DNA of 46,176 bases, taken from IMG/VR virus record IMGVR_UViG_3300021600_000011, positions 1-46,176 of that record. One strand, 5' to 3'. This DNA is from a virus. Made by a program: the position numbers and the translations under genes. Under the pieces are notes generated by a model. The model was not told the origin of the DNA and did not search any database. It worked only from the letters and a program-made list of their open reading frames with translations. This document shows, in pieces, positions 8,430 through 16,479 of the stretch; the first letter of the stretch is position 1; each line of letters starts with the position of its first letter.

Positions 8430-10660
8430 CCCAACTACCGCTCGAAACCATTAACGAGGATGGCAAAGCCCCGGAAACTCGTATCGCCGACGCGGCATCC
8501 GCTCGCGAGATATTTCAGAAGCTAATCATGGCCGATGAGCTTCGCAATAGCACTCGCGCAAAGCTTCGCGGACTCGTTGATGGAAACCCTCCGTACAATC
8601 CAGCAGAACTGCGCCGTAATAACCAAGCGTTCCGCACCAACGTCAACTTCCGTGAATCGGAAGCGTTCCTCACGTTGGCCATGTCTTCCTTCTACGACGT
8701 GTTCGCCGAAGTGCCGACGTACGCAAATGTCCGTACTGCTTACGGTAATGACATGGATAAGCGGGAGGAATGGTCGAAGATCATCACCGAAGAGTTTGAT
8801 CGTCTCCAGAAGCTCGACAAGGACTTCGACTACATCATGCAGCTCTCGCAGCGTGAGATGGTTCTCATTGGAGATGGTCCGCTCATCTTTGAGGACAACA
8901 CCAACTGGCGCTGCAAAGCCATCATGGCGACGGACCTTCTCGTCCCCGATGGCACCAAGTCTAACGTCAGCGACTGGAAGGTAGCCTGCGTCCGTACTCG
9001 CATGGGCGTAGATGACCTGTTCGAGAAGATCCAAGATGAAGAGGCGGCAAAAGCTTCCGGCTGGGACGTGAGCTACGTTCGTCAGCGTATCCGCGCTGCG
9101 ATGCCCGAACCGTATCGCTCAGGTGTGCAGTACGACTGGGAGTTTTTCCAGAAGCAGCTTCGCTCGAATGACATCACGTTCAGCGCACGTTCCGAGGTGG
9201 TCTTGATGTGCCACGTTTTCTACAAGGAATTCGATGGTCAGATCAGCCATGCCATCATCGATGAACGCGACAGCGAGAGCTTCATGTATCGCAAGCTTCG
9301 TCGGTTCAGCCGGTGGGAGCAGGTCATTCATCCGATGTATTACGACCGTGGCGACGGAGAGCATCACGGCGTAAAGGGTCTTGGCATTAAGATGCTTCAG
9401 GCGATGGAGCTGAAGAATCGTCTTCGTTGCTCCATGGTAGACAGCGCGTTTGCGCGGACTCAGATTCTGTTCCGACCCCTGAACGCGAACGCCCTAAGCA
9501 AGACCAGCGTCGTTCAACAAGGACCGTATGCGATACTTCCTCCAGACTACGAAGTCATCCAGCAGAACATTGCCGGTGTTCTGGACGCTCCTATGGCGGT
9601 CAACGCGGATCTTGAGAATGTTCTGCAAGGCAATCTCTCTCAGTATCGCCAATCGCTCAACAAGACTGGCAACCCGAGAACTGCCACCGAAATGCAGATC
9701 ATTTCGTCGCAGCAATCGGCCATAGGTAAGACTCAGTTGAGTCGGTATTACAACCAGTTGGATTCTTTCTTTGAGGAGCGGTACAACCGTGCCTCAGATC
9801 CGAATCTCAATCCAATTACCAAGTCGGACAAGGACGCCATCGAGTTCCAGCGCCGATGCAAAGAGCGTGGTGTTCCGATTCAGGCGATGATGGACATCGA
9901 CTACGTTGAGGCGACTCGTACGGTCGGCCAAGGTTCTCAGTTCGCGAAGCAGCAACTTCTTGGAACTCTTCTCCAGTTGTCCGGTTCCCTTCCAGAGGGC
10001 GGCAAAATTAACCTGCTCAAGGACTATATTGCCGCACAGGTTGGCCAACAGATGGTGGATCGTTACTTGCCCTCGCAGCTCCAATCTTCTCGCACTCAAG
10101 ATCAGGCCGCTCTTGCTGTCTTGGAACACGCTTCTCTGCATCAGGGCAACATGCCAATCGTCACCGATACGCAGAATCAGATTATCCACATTGAGACTCA
10201 CCTTGGCGCAGCGAATGAAGCAGCGTCCTCGCTTCAAGGTGGCGGTAACCCAGAGGAAATCATGCTCTTCATGCAGGGTATTGGTCAGCATGTTCAGCAG
10301 CACATCCAGCGGCTCGCAACCGATCCGTCGCGCAAGCAGCAGGTCGATGCGTACGTCCAGCAGCTTGGAATGCTTGGTGAGACTATCAAGCAGCTTGGCC
10401 AGATGCTTCAAGAACAGCAGCAGGCAATGGCGCAGCAGCAGCAAGCTCAGGCAATTCAGCAAGGCTCTGATCCTCGTACCGCCGTGATGAACGCGGAGGT
10501 TCAATCGAAAATCGCTCGCCAGAACGCCGAGACTATGGCCAACATCCAGCGTCAGAACACGAAGGCGATGGCAGATTTGTCACGCCGGAATGCGAAGACA
10601 ACCGCTGATATTCAGCGTGCGAATGCAACTGCGGAATCCAACTTGTCGCGTCAGGGATGA
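8414..10660 (+). CDS. Portal protein (podovirus type)
   Basis: The 748-residue protein follows terminase and has the size and composition of podoviral portals. It has an N-terminal helical region, a central alpha/beta part with many aromatic and charged residues, and a stretch around residues 330-450 rich in Asn and Gln where the stem and crown usually lie. The last 140 residues are glutamine-rich helices with near-repeats (ADLSRRNAKTTADIQRANA), like the long barrel of P22- and T7-type portals. The stop overlaps the next start (ATGA). The twelve-subunit portal is the DNA entry channel; the identification rests on size, position and architecture. Confidence 0.75.
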   Translation: MYGNLAQLPLETINEDGKAPETRIADAASAREIFQKLIMADELRNSTRAKLRGLVDGNPPYNPAELRRNNQAFRTNVNFRESEAFLTLAMSSFYDVFAEVPTYANVRTAYGNDMDKREEWSKIITEEFDRLQKLDKDFDYIMQLSQREMVLIGDGPLIFEDNTNWRCKAIMATDLLVPDGTKSNVSDWKVACVRTRMGVDDLFEKIQDEEAAKASGWDVSYVRQRIRAAMPEPYRSGVQYDWEFFQKQLRSNDITFSARSEVVLMCHVFYKEFDGQISHAIIDERDSESFMYRKLRRFSRWEQVIHPMYYDRGDGEHHGVKGLGIKMLQAMELKNRLRCSMVDSAFARTQILFRPLNANALSKTSVVQQGPYAILPPDYEVIQQNIAGVLDAPMAVNADLENVLQGNLSQYRQSLNKTGNPRTATEMQIISSQQSAIGKTQLSRYYNQLDSFFEERYNRASDPNLNPITKSDKDAIEFQRRCKERGVPIQAMMDIDYVEATRTVGQGSQFAKQQLLGTLLQLSGSLPEGGKINLLKDYIAAQVGQQMVDRYLPSQLQSSRTQDQAALAVLEHASLHQGNMPIVTDTQNQIIHIETHLGAANEAASSLQGGGNPEEIMLFMQGIGQHVQQHIQRLATDPSRKQQVDAYVQQLGMLGETIKQLGQMLQEQQQAMAQQQQAQAIQQGSDPRTAVMNAEVQSKIARQNAETMANIQRQNTKAMADLSRRNAKTTADIQRANATAESNLSRQG

Positions 10661-11388
10661 AAAATATTCACTTCGTACACGGTCTTCACGATGACGGTTT
10701 CAATATCTGTGAACGTGTAGCAATCGCTTCAGCTTGGATGAACAATCCCGACTGGAGCGTTTTTTTGTGGAGTCCTGAAGAGCCAACCGGCGAGCAATGG
10801 GAAAAACTGAAGGCAAAGGTTCCGGTTCGCGTGATGCCGATTGGGAACCCTAAAACGTGGAATGGGAGCAATATCCCAAAGCATCAGCATCGTGCTGATC
10901 TGATTCGCCACACGGTTCTTTACGCGATGGGCGGTGTTTACGCTGACACTGACACTATCACGGTTGCTCCATTTCCCGAAGATTGGCTGAACCACGACAC
11001 GGTCATTGGCCGCGAATTCTGCGATAACGATCCGACGATTGGCCTTTGCAACGCGGTCATGTTCTCGCAGATGCACAGCCGATTCCAATGGAAGTGGCTT
11101 CAAAAATGGCAGGAGTTTGACGGAGGGGGATGGAATGAAATTTCTGTCCAATATCCGCTCAAGATTCATCAGGAAAATCCCGGCCTAGCCAAGTCTGTTG
11201 ACTTTGAAATGCTTGGATTTATGCACTGCGGTTCCGAGAAGTATTGGGAAGGAATCCATTCGCTCGACGGATGCGTCATTGCCCATTTATGGCGTACTTA
11301 TCACGACGAGAAAATGCGCGCACTCACTGAGGAACAGATTCTAAAACGCGAAAACACCTATTGCCTTCATGCTTCAAAATATCTTTGA
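10657..11388 (+). CDS. Glycosyltransferase with DXD motif (sugar-binding DXD family)
   Basis: The 243-residue protein has the layout of the DXD glycosyltransferases that include OCH1-like and capsular-polysaccharide enzymes. It starts with a beta strand (KNIHFVHGL), has HRADLIRHTVLYAMGGVYADTD at about 78-99 with DTD as the metal and nucleotide-sugar site, and an acidic C-terminal half with a YHDEKM segment. It should transfer a sugar from a nucleotide-sugar donor; donor and acceptor cannot be read. It is coupled to the portal gene by an ATGA overlap and is the first of five genes for glycan or methyl transfer inserted between portal and scaffold. Confidence 0.8.
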   Translation: MKNIHFVHGLHDDGFNICERVAIASAWMNNPDWSVFLWSPEEPTGEQWEKLKAKVPVRVMPIGNPKTWNGSNIPKHQHRADLIRHTVLYAMGGVYADTDTITVAPFPEDWLNHDTVIGREFCDNDPTIGLCNAVMFSQMHSRFQWKWLQKWQEFDGGGWNEISVQYPLKIHQENPGLAKSVDFEMLGFMHCGSEKYWEGIHSLDGCVIAHLWRTYHDEKMRALTEEQILKRENTYCLHASKYL

Positions 11389-11935
11389 TCGAATCTACCT
11401 GACAGACGAGTGGAGCGGTGGCTCAGGACCGGGTTCAAACGCTCAAAACGCCGCAAAATACATCAAGTTCCTCAACTCGTTCATCCGAGAAAACAAGATC
11501 AAGTCCATTTTGGATGTCGGATGTGGAGATTGGCAGTTGATGTCGATGATCGATCTGTCTGGGATTAGATACAAAGGCATCGATATCAGCCCCGTTGCCA
11601 CTGCATTCGCGAAGTCAAAGGCTCCGCTCGGAACCGATATCAGCGCCGGAAACATCGAAGACATCCACGAATCATTTGACCTAGTTCACATCAAGGATGT
11701 TCTCCAGCATTTGGAGTTTTCGGAGTGCAGAAGGATTCTGGAAATCATTTCTACTCGCCACAAGTCAGCACTTGTCGTGAACGAGCATCCGGCGGTATCG
11801 CATGACATCAAGAATGGTCAGTATCGACCGTTGAGCATTGTCGCTGAACCTCTTTACTGTCCGCGTTCCACGGTCATAAAAGTCTTTACTGGCCCAATGT
11901 TCAAAAAATCAGTCACCTACATTCACCCAAAATGA
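11369..11935 (+). CDS. SAM-dependent methyltransferase (class I)
   Basis: The 188-residue protein has the Rossmann-type motif I (ILDVGCGDW, about 47-55), an acidic end of strand two (GIDIS, about 70-74) and a motif II-like FDLVHIKDVLQHL at about 105-117. These are the S-adenosylmethionine-binding elements of class I methyltransferases. The late residues (VVNEHPAV) resemble small-molecule or sugar methyltransferases. It overlaps the preceding glycosyltransferase by 20 bases and the next methyltransferase by four. In this company it may methylate a sugar, but a protein target is possible. Confidence 0.75.
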   Translation: MLQNIFDRIYLTDEWSGGSGPGSNAQNAAKYIKFLNSFIRENKIKSILDVGCGDWQLMSMIDLSGIRYKGIDISPVATAFAKSKAPLGTDISAGNIEDIHESFDLVHIKDVLQHLEFSECRRILEIISTRHKSALVVNEHPAVSHDIKNGQYRPLSIVAEPLYCPRSTVIKVFTGPMFKKSVTYIHPK

Positions 11936-12555
11936 ACGATCAATACGACTTGTTGAAGCAGTTTATCTCCGATCAATTTCCAAAAATGGGCGGCTGGTGC
12001 GACGCCGAAAAAGGATTCCAGATTGGAAAGCTTGTCCTCGATTCGAAGCCTCAGAAAATTGCTGAAGTAGGCGTTTTCGAGGGCAAATCCACTCTCGCGC
12101 TTGCCAAGGCTTGCAAGATGAATGGCAGCGGAACCGTTTACGCTATCGATTCTTGGAAGAAAGAGGACTGCATCGACGATGAGGTGGCAGCTAACCAAGA
12201 GTGGTGGTCAACTCTCGATCTGGACGGTCATTATGAGGCTTTCGTAGGCCATACTGTCCGTGCGCAGGTCGTTAAGAATATTCAGTTCTGCCGCATGTCT
12301 TCGTGGGACGCATCGCGATTCCTGCCAGACATGGACATGGTTCACATTGATGCCAACCACGCTGAATGGCCGTCTACGAGCGACGTTGTCAACTGGCTTC
12401 CGAAGCTGAAGGTTGGCGGTTACCTCGTGATGGATGACGTAAACTGGGAATCCACTCAGACCGCGATTCGTTTTGCCGAAAAATACTGCACGTTGATTCA
12501 GCGGTACGACCTCAAGGAAAGCGTGTTTTCAATCTATCAGAAGACTAAAAAATGA
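11932..12555 (+). CDS. SAM-dependent methyltransferase (class I, second copy in cassette)
   Basis: The 207-residue protein has an EVGVFEGKST nucleotide-binding loop (about 45-54), AIDSW at about 71-75 for the ribose-binding acid, and MVHIDANHAEWPSTSDVVNW followed by GGYLVMDDV. This pattern is typical of the cephalosporin-hydroxylase-like and macrocin/TylF-like methyltransferases that act on sugars and small molecules. It is not a close copy of the preceding methyltransferase. ATGA overlaps join it to both neighbours. The substrate is unknown; a glycan made or modified by the flanking glycosyltransferases is the best guess. Confidence 0.75.
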   Translation: MNDQYDLLKQFISDQFPKMGGWCDAEKGFQIGKLVLDSKPQKIAEVGVFEGKSTLALAKACKMNGSGTVYAIDSWKKEDCIDDEVAANQEWWSTLDLDGHYEAFVGHTVRAQVVKNIQFCRMSSWDASRFLPDMDMVHIDANHAEWPSTSDVVNWLPKLKVGGYLVMDDVNWESTQTAIRFAEKYCTLIQRYDLKESVFSIYQKTKK

Positions 12556-13154
12556 TTCCAATTGTCATCACTCAGCGCGGATCTAAGCGGATTGATTTTG
12601 TCACCGAGAGTCTTAAAAAAGCTGGAATCGAACGGTTCAGGTTTTTCTATGGTCTAAACGGCGCAAAGTCTGGGCTTGTCGCAACCATCAGGTATGGAGA
12701 AGACAACCCTCAGAACCCCGAGTCAATTGGTCCGAAGCATATCGGATGCACAATGTCGCATATCATGCTTTGGACGGCGCTTGAGATGGACGAAAGCGGT
12801 GCTGACTACTGGATGATTTTTGAGGACGACATTGTTCTTCGAGATGGATGGCGCGAAAAGGTTGAGCAAGCTTTGCGAGATGTTCCCAATGATTGGGACA
12901 TTCTTTTTGCTGGATCATGCTGCACAAACGGAAGGGTTGAAGAAAAAATCGCTGAAAATCTTTTTCGCTGCCATCCGCTTTGTACTCACGCCTATCTCGT
13001 TCGAAGAAAAGCGTTGAAACCGCTTCTCGAAACAAACACGGAGATTTACGCTCCGATTGATCTACAAATTTACTTCAAAACACGGCATCTTTTGAACTCT
13101 TACTCCATCCTTCCAAGGGTGGCCGACCAGTTCGAAACCGAGATTCCAGATTGA
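12552..13154 (+). CDS. Glycosyltransferase family 25-like (LPS glycosyltransferase type)
   Basis: The 200-residue protein has the features of family 25 glycosyltransferases. It starts MIPIVITQRGSKR, has a loop with GLNGAKS, the conserved IGCTMSH (about 64-70) before a helix, and MIFEDDIVL (about 88-96) with the metal-binding EDD. It ends with an APIDLQIYF segment near residue 170. This family contains lipopolysaccharide galactosyltransferases and collagen-modifying enzymes. It is coupled to the preceding methyltransferase by ATGA. It likely adds a hexose; the acceptor cannot be read from sequence. Confidence 0.78.
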   Translation: MIPIVITQRGSKRIDFVTESLKKAGIERFRFFYGLNGAKSGLVATIRYGEDNPQNPESIGPKHIGCTMSHIMLWTALEMDESGADYWMIFEDDIVLRDGWREKVEQALRDVPNDWDILFAGSCCTNGRVEEKIAENLFRCHPLCTHAYLVRRKALKPLLETNTEIYAPIDLQIYFKTRHLLNSYSILPRVADQFETEIPD

Positions 13155-13168
13155 TTTGCGCATCCATA

Positions 13169-14521
13169 ATGAAAGACATAATCCGAAGCCTTTCCCTTAA
13201 AGCTCTCAAACGATTTGCAACGGGCGGCGATGGTCCTGCCGATCTTCTTCAGGAAATCGAAGACCTTCGCAAAACGCTTGAGATTCGAACCAAAGAACAC
13301 GACGAGCATCTGACCGAGGTCCGCGAGGAGCGCGATCATTGGCTCGCTCTCTACGATGAAATCAAATTCGCAGCCGAGTTTCTAATGAGCTACGCAAAAA
13401 ACGACGTCCCCAAACTGTGCGAACAAACTGATTGGGAGACTGGCAAGATCGTCCTTCCGCAGGAAACCGGGACGTACTACTTCAATCCAGCGATTATGCA
13501 GGAGCCGGATGGCAAGATCCTGCTCTTCGCACGTCGCTGCCGTAACAAGCGCGAGAAGGATGAGGATGTCTACGTCGAGAAGAACGACATCGTTGTCTTC
13601 GAACTGAGTAAAGATTTACGAGCCACAAAGAAGGCTCTGATCCAGCTCACCTCCCATTACCCTCTCGAACAATTTGAAGACCCTCGCGTCATCAAGTTCG
13701 GCGACAAGTACGGCGTCAGTTGCGCCACGTTCATACCGTTCAAGTCATACGCGCATCAGGGCATGTTCCTTCTGGACAAGCAGTTTTTGAACGTAGGCCG
13801 CTTCGATACGATCTACGGCAACAACTACGCGCAGGCCATGATCAATGATGGCCATGAGAAGAACTGGCTCTACTTCGTCCACGATAATGCGCCGCACATG
13901 GTGTATTCGGCCAACCCTCATGTCGTTGTGCGCCTTAATGGGCGTTTAGAAAAGGAGCAGGAGTACGTCACCGACGAGTTCAATCCGCTATGGAAGTTTG
14001 GAGAGGTGCGCGGAGGATCGAATCCTATTCTTGCCGACGGTCTGTATTGGACTTTCTTCCATAGCTCTCTCCCTTGGATCAACAAGAAGCGCCGTTACTA
14101 CATGGGTGCGTACGCTTTCGAAACCAAGGCTCCATTCCGCATCGTTCGAATGACAACGCTGCCGATCCTGAGTGGCACGAACCAGCAGGACTGGTGGCCG
14201 GGATTACCTGCGGTCGTATTCCCGTGCGGCGCATTCTTTGACAGCGCAAAGAATCAATTCGTCGTTTCGTACGGCATCAACGATGTTGATTGCGGCTACA
14301 TCAAACTTCCGTTGGCCGACATGCTGGAGGTGACGAAGGTGATTCGACCCAAGCGCGATGTTGTCAACAAAGAGAAGCCGATGAGGCTAGACGACGTTCT
14401 CGATCCAATTCCCGAAAGACACAAACTCAAACGAAACAAGAAATCAAAGTATGATCAACTGGCTAAGAGGCTCGACGAAGAACCGCAAGGAGACAGCAAA
14501 GAACCTGATGCAGTTGCCTGA
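13169..14521 (+). CDS. Coiled coil plus five-bladed-propeller glycosidase/phosphorylase-like domain
   Basis: I prefer the ATG at 13169 over TTG 13151. The 450-residue protein has a coiled coil at about 24-66 and then a beta-propeller region with family-130-like landmarks: FNPAIMQEPDGKILLFARR (about 105-123), FEDPRVIKFGDKYG (about 169-182), GGSNPILADGLYWTFFHSS near 290-310 and SYGINDVDCGY near 360. Enzymes of this group cleave or phosphorolyse mannosides. The charged C terminus is rich in Lys, Glu and Asp. It closes the glycan cassette. The coiled coil may attach the domain to the virion or to a partner. Activity is not certain because I cannot confirm every catalytic acid. Confidence 0.6.
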   Translation: MKDIIRSLSLKALKRFATGGDGPADLLQEIEDLRKTLEIRTKEHDEHLTEVREERDHWLALYDEIKFAAEFLMSYAKNDVPKLCEQTDWETGKIVLPQETGTYYFNPAIMQEPDGKILLFARRCRNKREKDEDVYVEKNDIVVFELSKDLRATKKALIQLTSHYPLEQFEDPRVIKFGDKYGVSCATFIPFKSYAHQGMFLLDKQFLNVGRFDTIYGNNYAQAMINDGHEKNWLYFVHDNAPHMVYSANPHVVVRLNGRLEKEQEYVTDEFNPLWKFGEVRGGSNPILADGLYWTFFHSSLPWINKKRRYYMGAYAFETKAPFRIVRMTTLPILSGTNQQDWWPGLPAVVFPCGAFFDSAKNQFVVSYGINDVDCGYIKLPLADMLEVTKVIRPKRDVVNKEKPMRLDDVLDPIPERHKLKRNKKSKYDQLAKRLDEEPQGDSKEPDAVA

Positions 14522-14783
14522 GGTAGACATTCTCGAATGGACAACTTCGGGGCAAACAGCAGAACTTGCAGTTATTCTGCAAAATCCGCTTCTTCGGATG
14601 GCTTTACGCATCGTCGCAGAGTCGATGCCAATTCCAATGCCATCCAACGGAACCAAGGAATCTGACATTGTTTTCGCTGCCGGTGTAACCGCTGGCTACG
14701 CGCATTGTCTTGAAAACCTGCGAAAACTTGCAGTAACCGACACAACGAGAGAACCTGAAGCAACATTCGAAAAACAATATTAA
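14508..14783 (+). CDS. Small protein of unknown function upstream of scaffold
   Basis: I choose ATG 14508, overlapping the preceding gene by 14 bases; ATG 14451 in the same frame would overlap by 71 and add 19 basic residues. Neither has a clear ribosome binding site. The 91-residue product is mostly helical with a leucine-rich middle (VILQNPLLRMALRIV) and MPSNGTKESD, and looks like a soluble head-assembly accessory. It lies three bases before the scaffold-like gene. No family is recognised. Confidence 0.5.
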   Translation: MQLPEVDILEWTTSGQTAELAVILQNPLLRMALRIVAESMPIPMPSNGTKESDIVFAAGVTAGYAHCLENLRKLAVTDTTREPEATFEKQY

Positions 14784-14786
14784 TTT

Positions 14787-15971
14787 ATGGAAGAACCACT
14801 CAACTCCCCCGTAATTCACTCCGCGCAACCGCCTGACTTTGGCAACTCGTTCATCGACGCGTTCAAGGCAAACACTCTTGATGACGCCGCATCGGCTGAT
14901 GAGTCGGCCAATTCTGCCTCTCAGGTAACTGAAGAGCCTAAGCAGAAGAAGTCATCGACGCCAAAGTCTGAGTCGAATGCCAAACTCAGTAGGTCTGAGA
15001 TGGATATCGAGCAGATGTTCACTTCAAAGCAGAAGGCTCCAGCTACCGAGGATTCCTCGGCTACTGATGACTCTGGCATCCCTGAGTCCATCAAGTCTAC
15101 GAAGGCCGCTGACGCTTTCCGCAAGATCAAGGAAGAGAAGGCACAGCTCGCAAAACAATTGGACGAGTTTAAGGCTGGCAAGGTTGCCAATCCCAATGCC
15201 GAAGCGCAGTTCAAGACGTTGCAAGAGGAACGTGACGCGCTTTCTGAGCGTGTTCGCTTGCTTGATATCGAGCGTCATCCTGAGTTCGTTAAGAAATACG
15301 AAGGCAAGATTACCGGCGTGTTCGAGTCGATGAAGTCTGTCGTCGGCACTGATGGCGATAGGCTCGTTGGCCTGCTCAAGTCACCTGAAAACGACTACCG
15401 GAACTCGCAGATCGACGACATTGTCGAAGGTCTTTCGCCCTCTAAAAAGGCGAAACTTGGCGCTCTTATCGTCAAGTACGACGAAATTAACGGCGAAAAG
15501 TCTGCCGAGATGTCCGAAGCAAAGGCTGACTACGACTCGATCATCTCGAAGTATCAGCAGGAGAACGAGCAAGGCACTCGCGCTGCATTGGAGTCGGCCA
15601 ATAAAACTTGGACAAAGGTCAGCGAGAATGCCCGTGCGCTTGAAATCTTTGAGCCGCGTGAAAACGACGAGGAATGGAACACGGAGCTGAATGGCCGACT
15701 TAACCTCGCCCAACAGATCTTCAATGGCGAGAACAGCGAAGAAGACCTCGCCAAGGCCGCCCTGTGGGCCGCTGCCGCGCCAAAATACCGTGAGCTTCTC
15801 TATTCTCAGGTGGAGATAAACAAGCGCCTCAAAGCCGAACTGGCGAAGTATCGTGGAAGCGAACCCGGTGTAAGCTCGAAAGCGACGAATCCCGGCTTCA
15901 AGTCGGCGAATACTAACTCTGCCAAGAGCGAGGACTTTGTTGCCAACGTGATGAAGTCGTTAGGACGCTAA
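14787..15971 (+). CDS. Scaffold-like capsid assembly protein
   Basis: The 394-residue protein is highly charged and acidic, with a disordered Ser/Ala/Glu/Lys-rich start (about 20-110), a coiled coil (about 108-165, with repeated LAKQLDEF and RDALSERVRLL heptads), and a helical C terminus. It has no cysteine and no catalytic motif. This composition, the place after the portal operon and the size match scaffolding proteins. The capsid gene itself is on the opposite strand at 20699-21937, an unusual separation. The gene ends the plus-strand head operon just before a terminator. Confidence 0.65.
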   Translation: MEEPLNSPVIHSAQPPDFGNSFIDAFKANTLDDAASADESANSASQVTEEPKQKKSSTPKSESNAKLSRSEMDIEQMFTSKQKAPATEDSSATDDSGIPESIKSTKAADAFRKIKEEKAQLAKQLDEFKAGKVANPNAEAQFKTLQEERDALSERVRLLDIERHPEFVKKYEGKITGVFESMKSVVGTDGDRLVGLLKSPENDYRNSQIDDIVEGLSPSKKAKLGALIVKYDEINGEKSAEMSEAKADYDSIISKYQQENEQGTRAALESANKTWTKVSENARALEIFEPRENDEEWNTELNGRLNLAQQIFNGENSEEDLAKAALWAAAAPKYRELLYSQVEINKRLKAELAKYRGSEPGVSSKATNPGFKSANTNSAKSEDFVANVMKSLGR

Positions 15972-15991
15972 CCTTACGCGTAGAAACAATT

Positions 15992-16028
15992 ATCCCCCGA
16001 TGGTTTTTATTACCGCCGGGGGATTTTC
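15992..16028. terminator. Hairpin terminator between convergent head and lysis operons
   Basis: ATCCCCCG (15992-15999) pairs with CGGGGGAT (16017-16024). On the plus strand the second arm runs into TTTT, so it ends the head operon after the scaffold gene. A-rich bases before the first arm would also give a U-containing tail on the minus strand, so it may act in both directions. It sits 20 bases after the scaffold stop and a few bases beyond the last minus-strand gene of the lysis group. Confidence 0.75.
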
Positions 16029-16035
16029 GTTTGAA

Positions 16036-16176
16036 TCACTTACGATACGGTCCGCTGCCACTTGGAACCGGCTTTGGACTTGGTTTAACCGGAGGCTTTG
16101 GAGGCGGCGACTGTTTGTAAGGTCCGCTTCCACCACCGACGGCGGGTGAACCTTTATACGGTGCGTTATTGCTCAT
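16036..16176 (-). CDS. Small proline-rich protein with GPY repeats
   Basis: This 46-residue frame starts with ATG at 16176, overlapping the lipoprotein stop (ATGA), and ends with TGA at 16036-16038. It is rich in Pro, Gly, Ser and Lys, with short repeats (PYKGSP, GSGPYKQ, GSGPYRK) at the start, middle and end and a PPPKPPVKP centre. It has no membrane segment. It is the last gene of the lysis-side operon, just before the terminator. Coupling to its neighbour and the repeat pattern argue that it is real. Function unknown. Confidence 0.55.
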   Translation of the reverse strand: MSNNAPYKGSPAVGGGSGPYKQSPPPKPPVKPSPKPVPSGSGPYRK

Positions 16177-16415
16177 TTGTCCTTTGGTAGTGCATACCAG
16201 CCTTCGTGGATGATGATGCGGTTATTACTACGCACCGATTTGCCGTTGGCGTCAACCACCCAAACCTTAGCCTTAACGCTCTCAGCGAGGCGCACAGGCT
16301 CACCGTGGGGGACGTAAATCACCCGGCTCGCGCAGCTCACGCTCATGCTCATCAATGCGAGCAAGCAGATCGCGCTTAAGATCGGGTTGTTTTTTCGCAT
16401 CTTCGCTTGTGACAT
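16173..16415 (-). CDS. Small lipoprotein, candidate outer spanin subunit
   Basis: The 80-residue product has a basic start, a hydrophobic segment (about 11-27) and a cysteine at residue 28 in an SVSC context, a plausible lipobox. The mature part (VIYVPHGEPVRL, then AKVWVVDANGK) is a short beta-rich domain. An alternative start is ATG at 16400. It overlaps the 59-residue frame at 16300-16479 by about 115 bases in another frame. An outer-membrane lipoprotein nested in an inner-membrane partner is typical of spanin pairs, which fuse the two membranes at lysis. It lies downstream of a holin-like gene. The spanin role is inferred. Confidence 0.6.
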   Translation of the reverse strand: MSQAKMRKNNPILSAICLLALMSMSVSCASRVIYVPHGEPVRLAESVKAKVWVVDANGKSVRSNNRIIIHEGWYALPKDK

Positions 16416-16479
16416 CCTGCTTCGTCAGCGCGTGAAGCCAGATAACCAGCTTCATCACCAAGTCGGCCAAGAAGTTCAT
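16300..16479 (-). CDS. Short membrane-anchored protein overlapping the lipoprotein gene, candidate inner spanin
   Basis: The frame starts at ATG 16479, overlapping the holin-like gene's stop (ATGA), and ends with TGA at 16300-16302, giving 59 residues. It has a hydrophobic N-terminal helix (MNFLADLVMKLVIWLHAL) and a charged helical rest (DLKRDLLARIDEHERELRE), the general layout of an inner-membrane spanin with a short coiled periplasmic part. The lipoprotein frame starts inside it. It is shorter than classical Rz proteins, so it could instead be a separate small lysis or membrane protein. The four-base coupling to the holin gene supports translation. Confidence 0.5.
   Translation of the reverse strand: MNFLADLVMKLVIWLHALTKQDVTSEDAKKQPDLKRDLLARIDEHERELREPGDLRPPR

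Noticed and set aside
9794-10504. 236-residue minus-strand frame opposite the portal gene
   Set aside because: Leucine- and arginine-rich antisense shadow caused by glutamine-rich portal codons.
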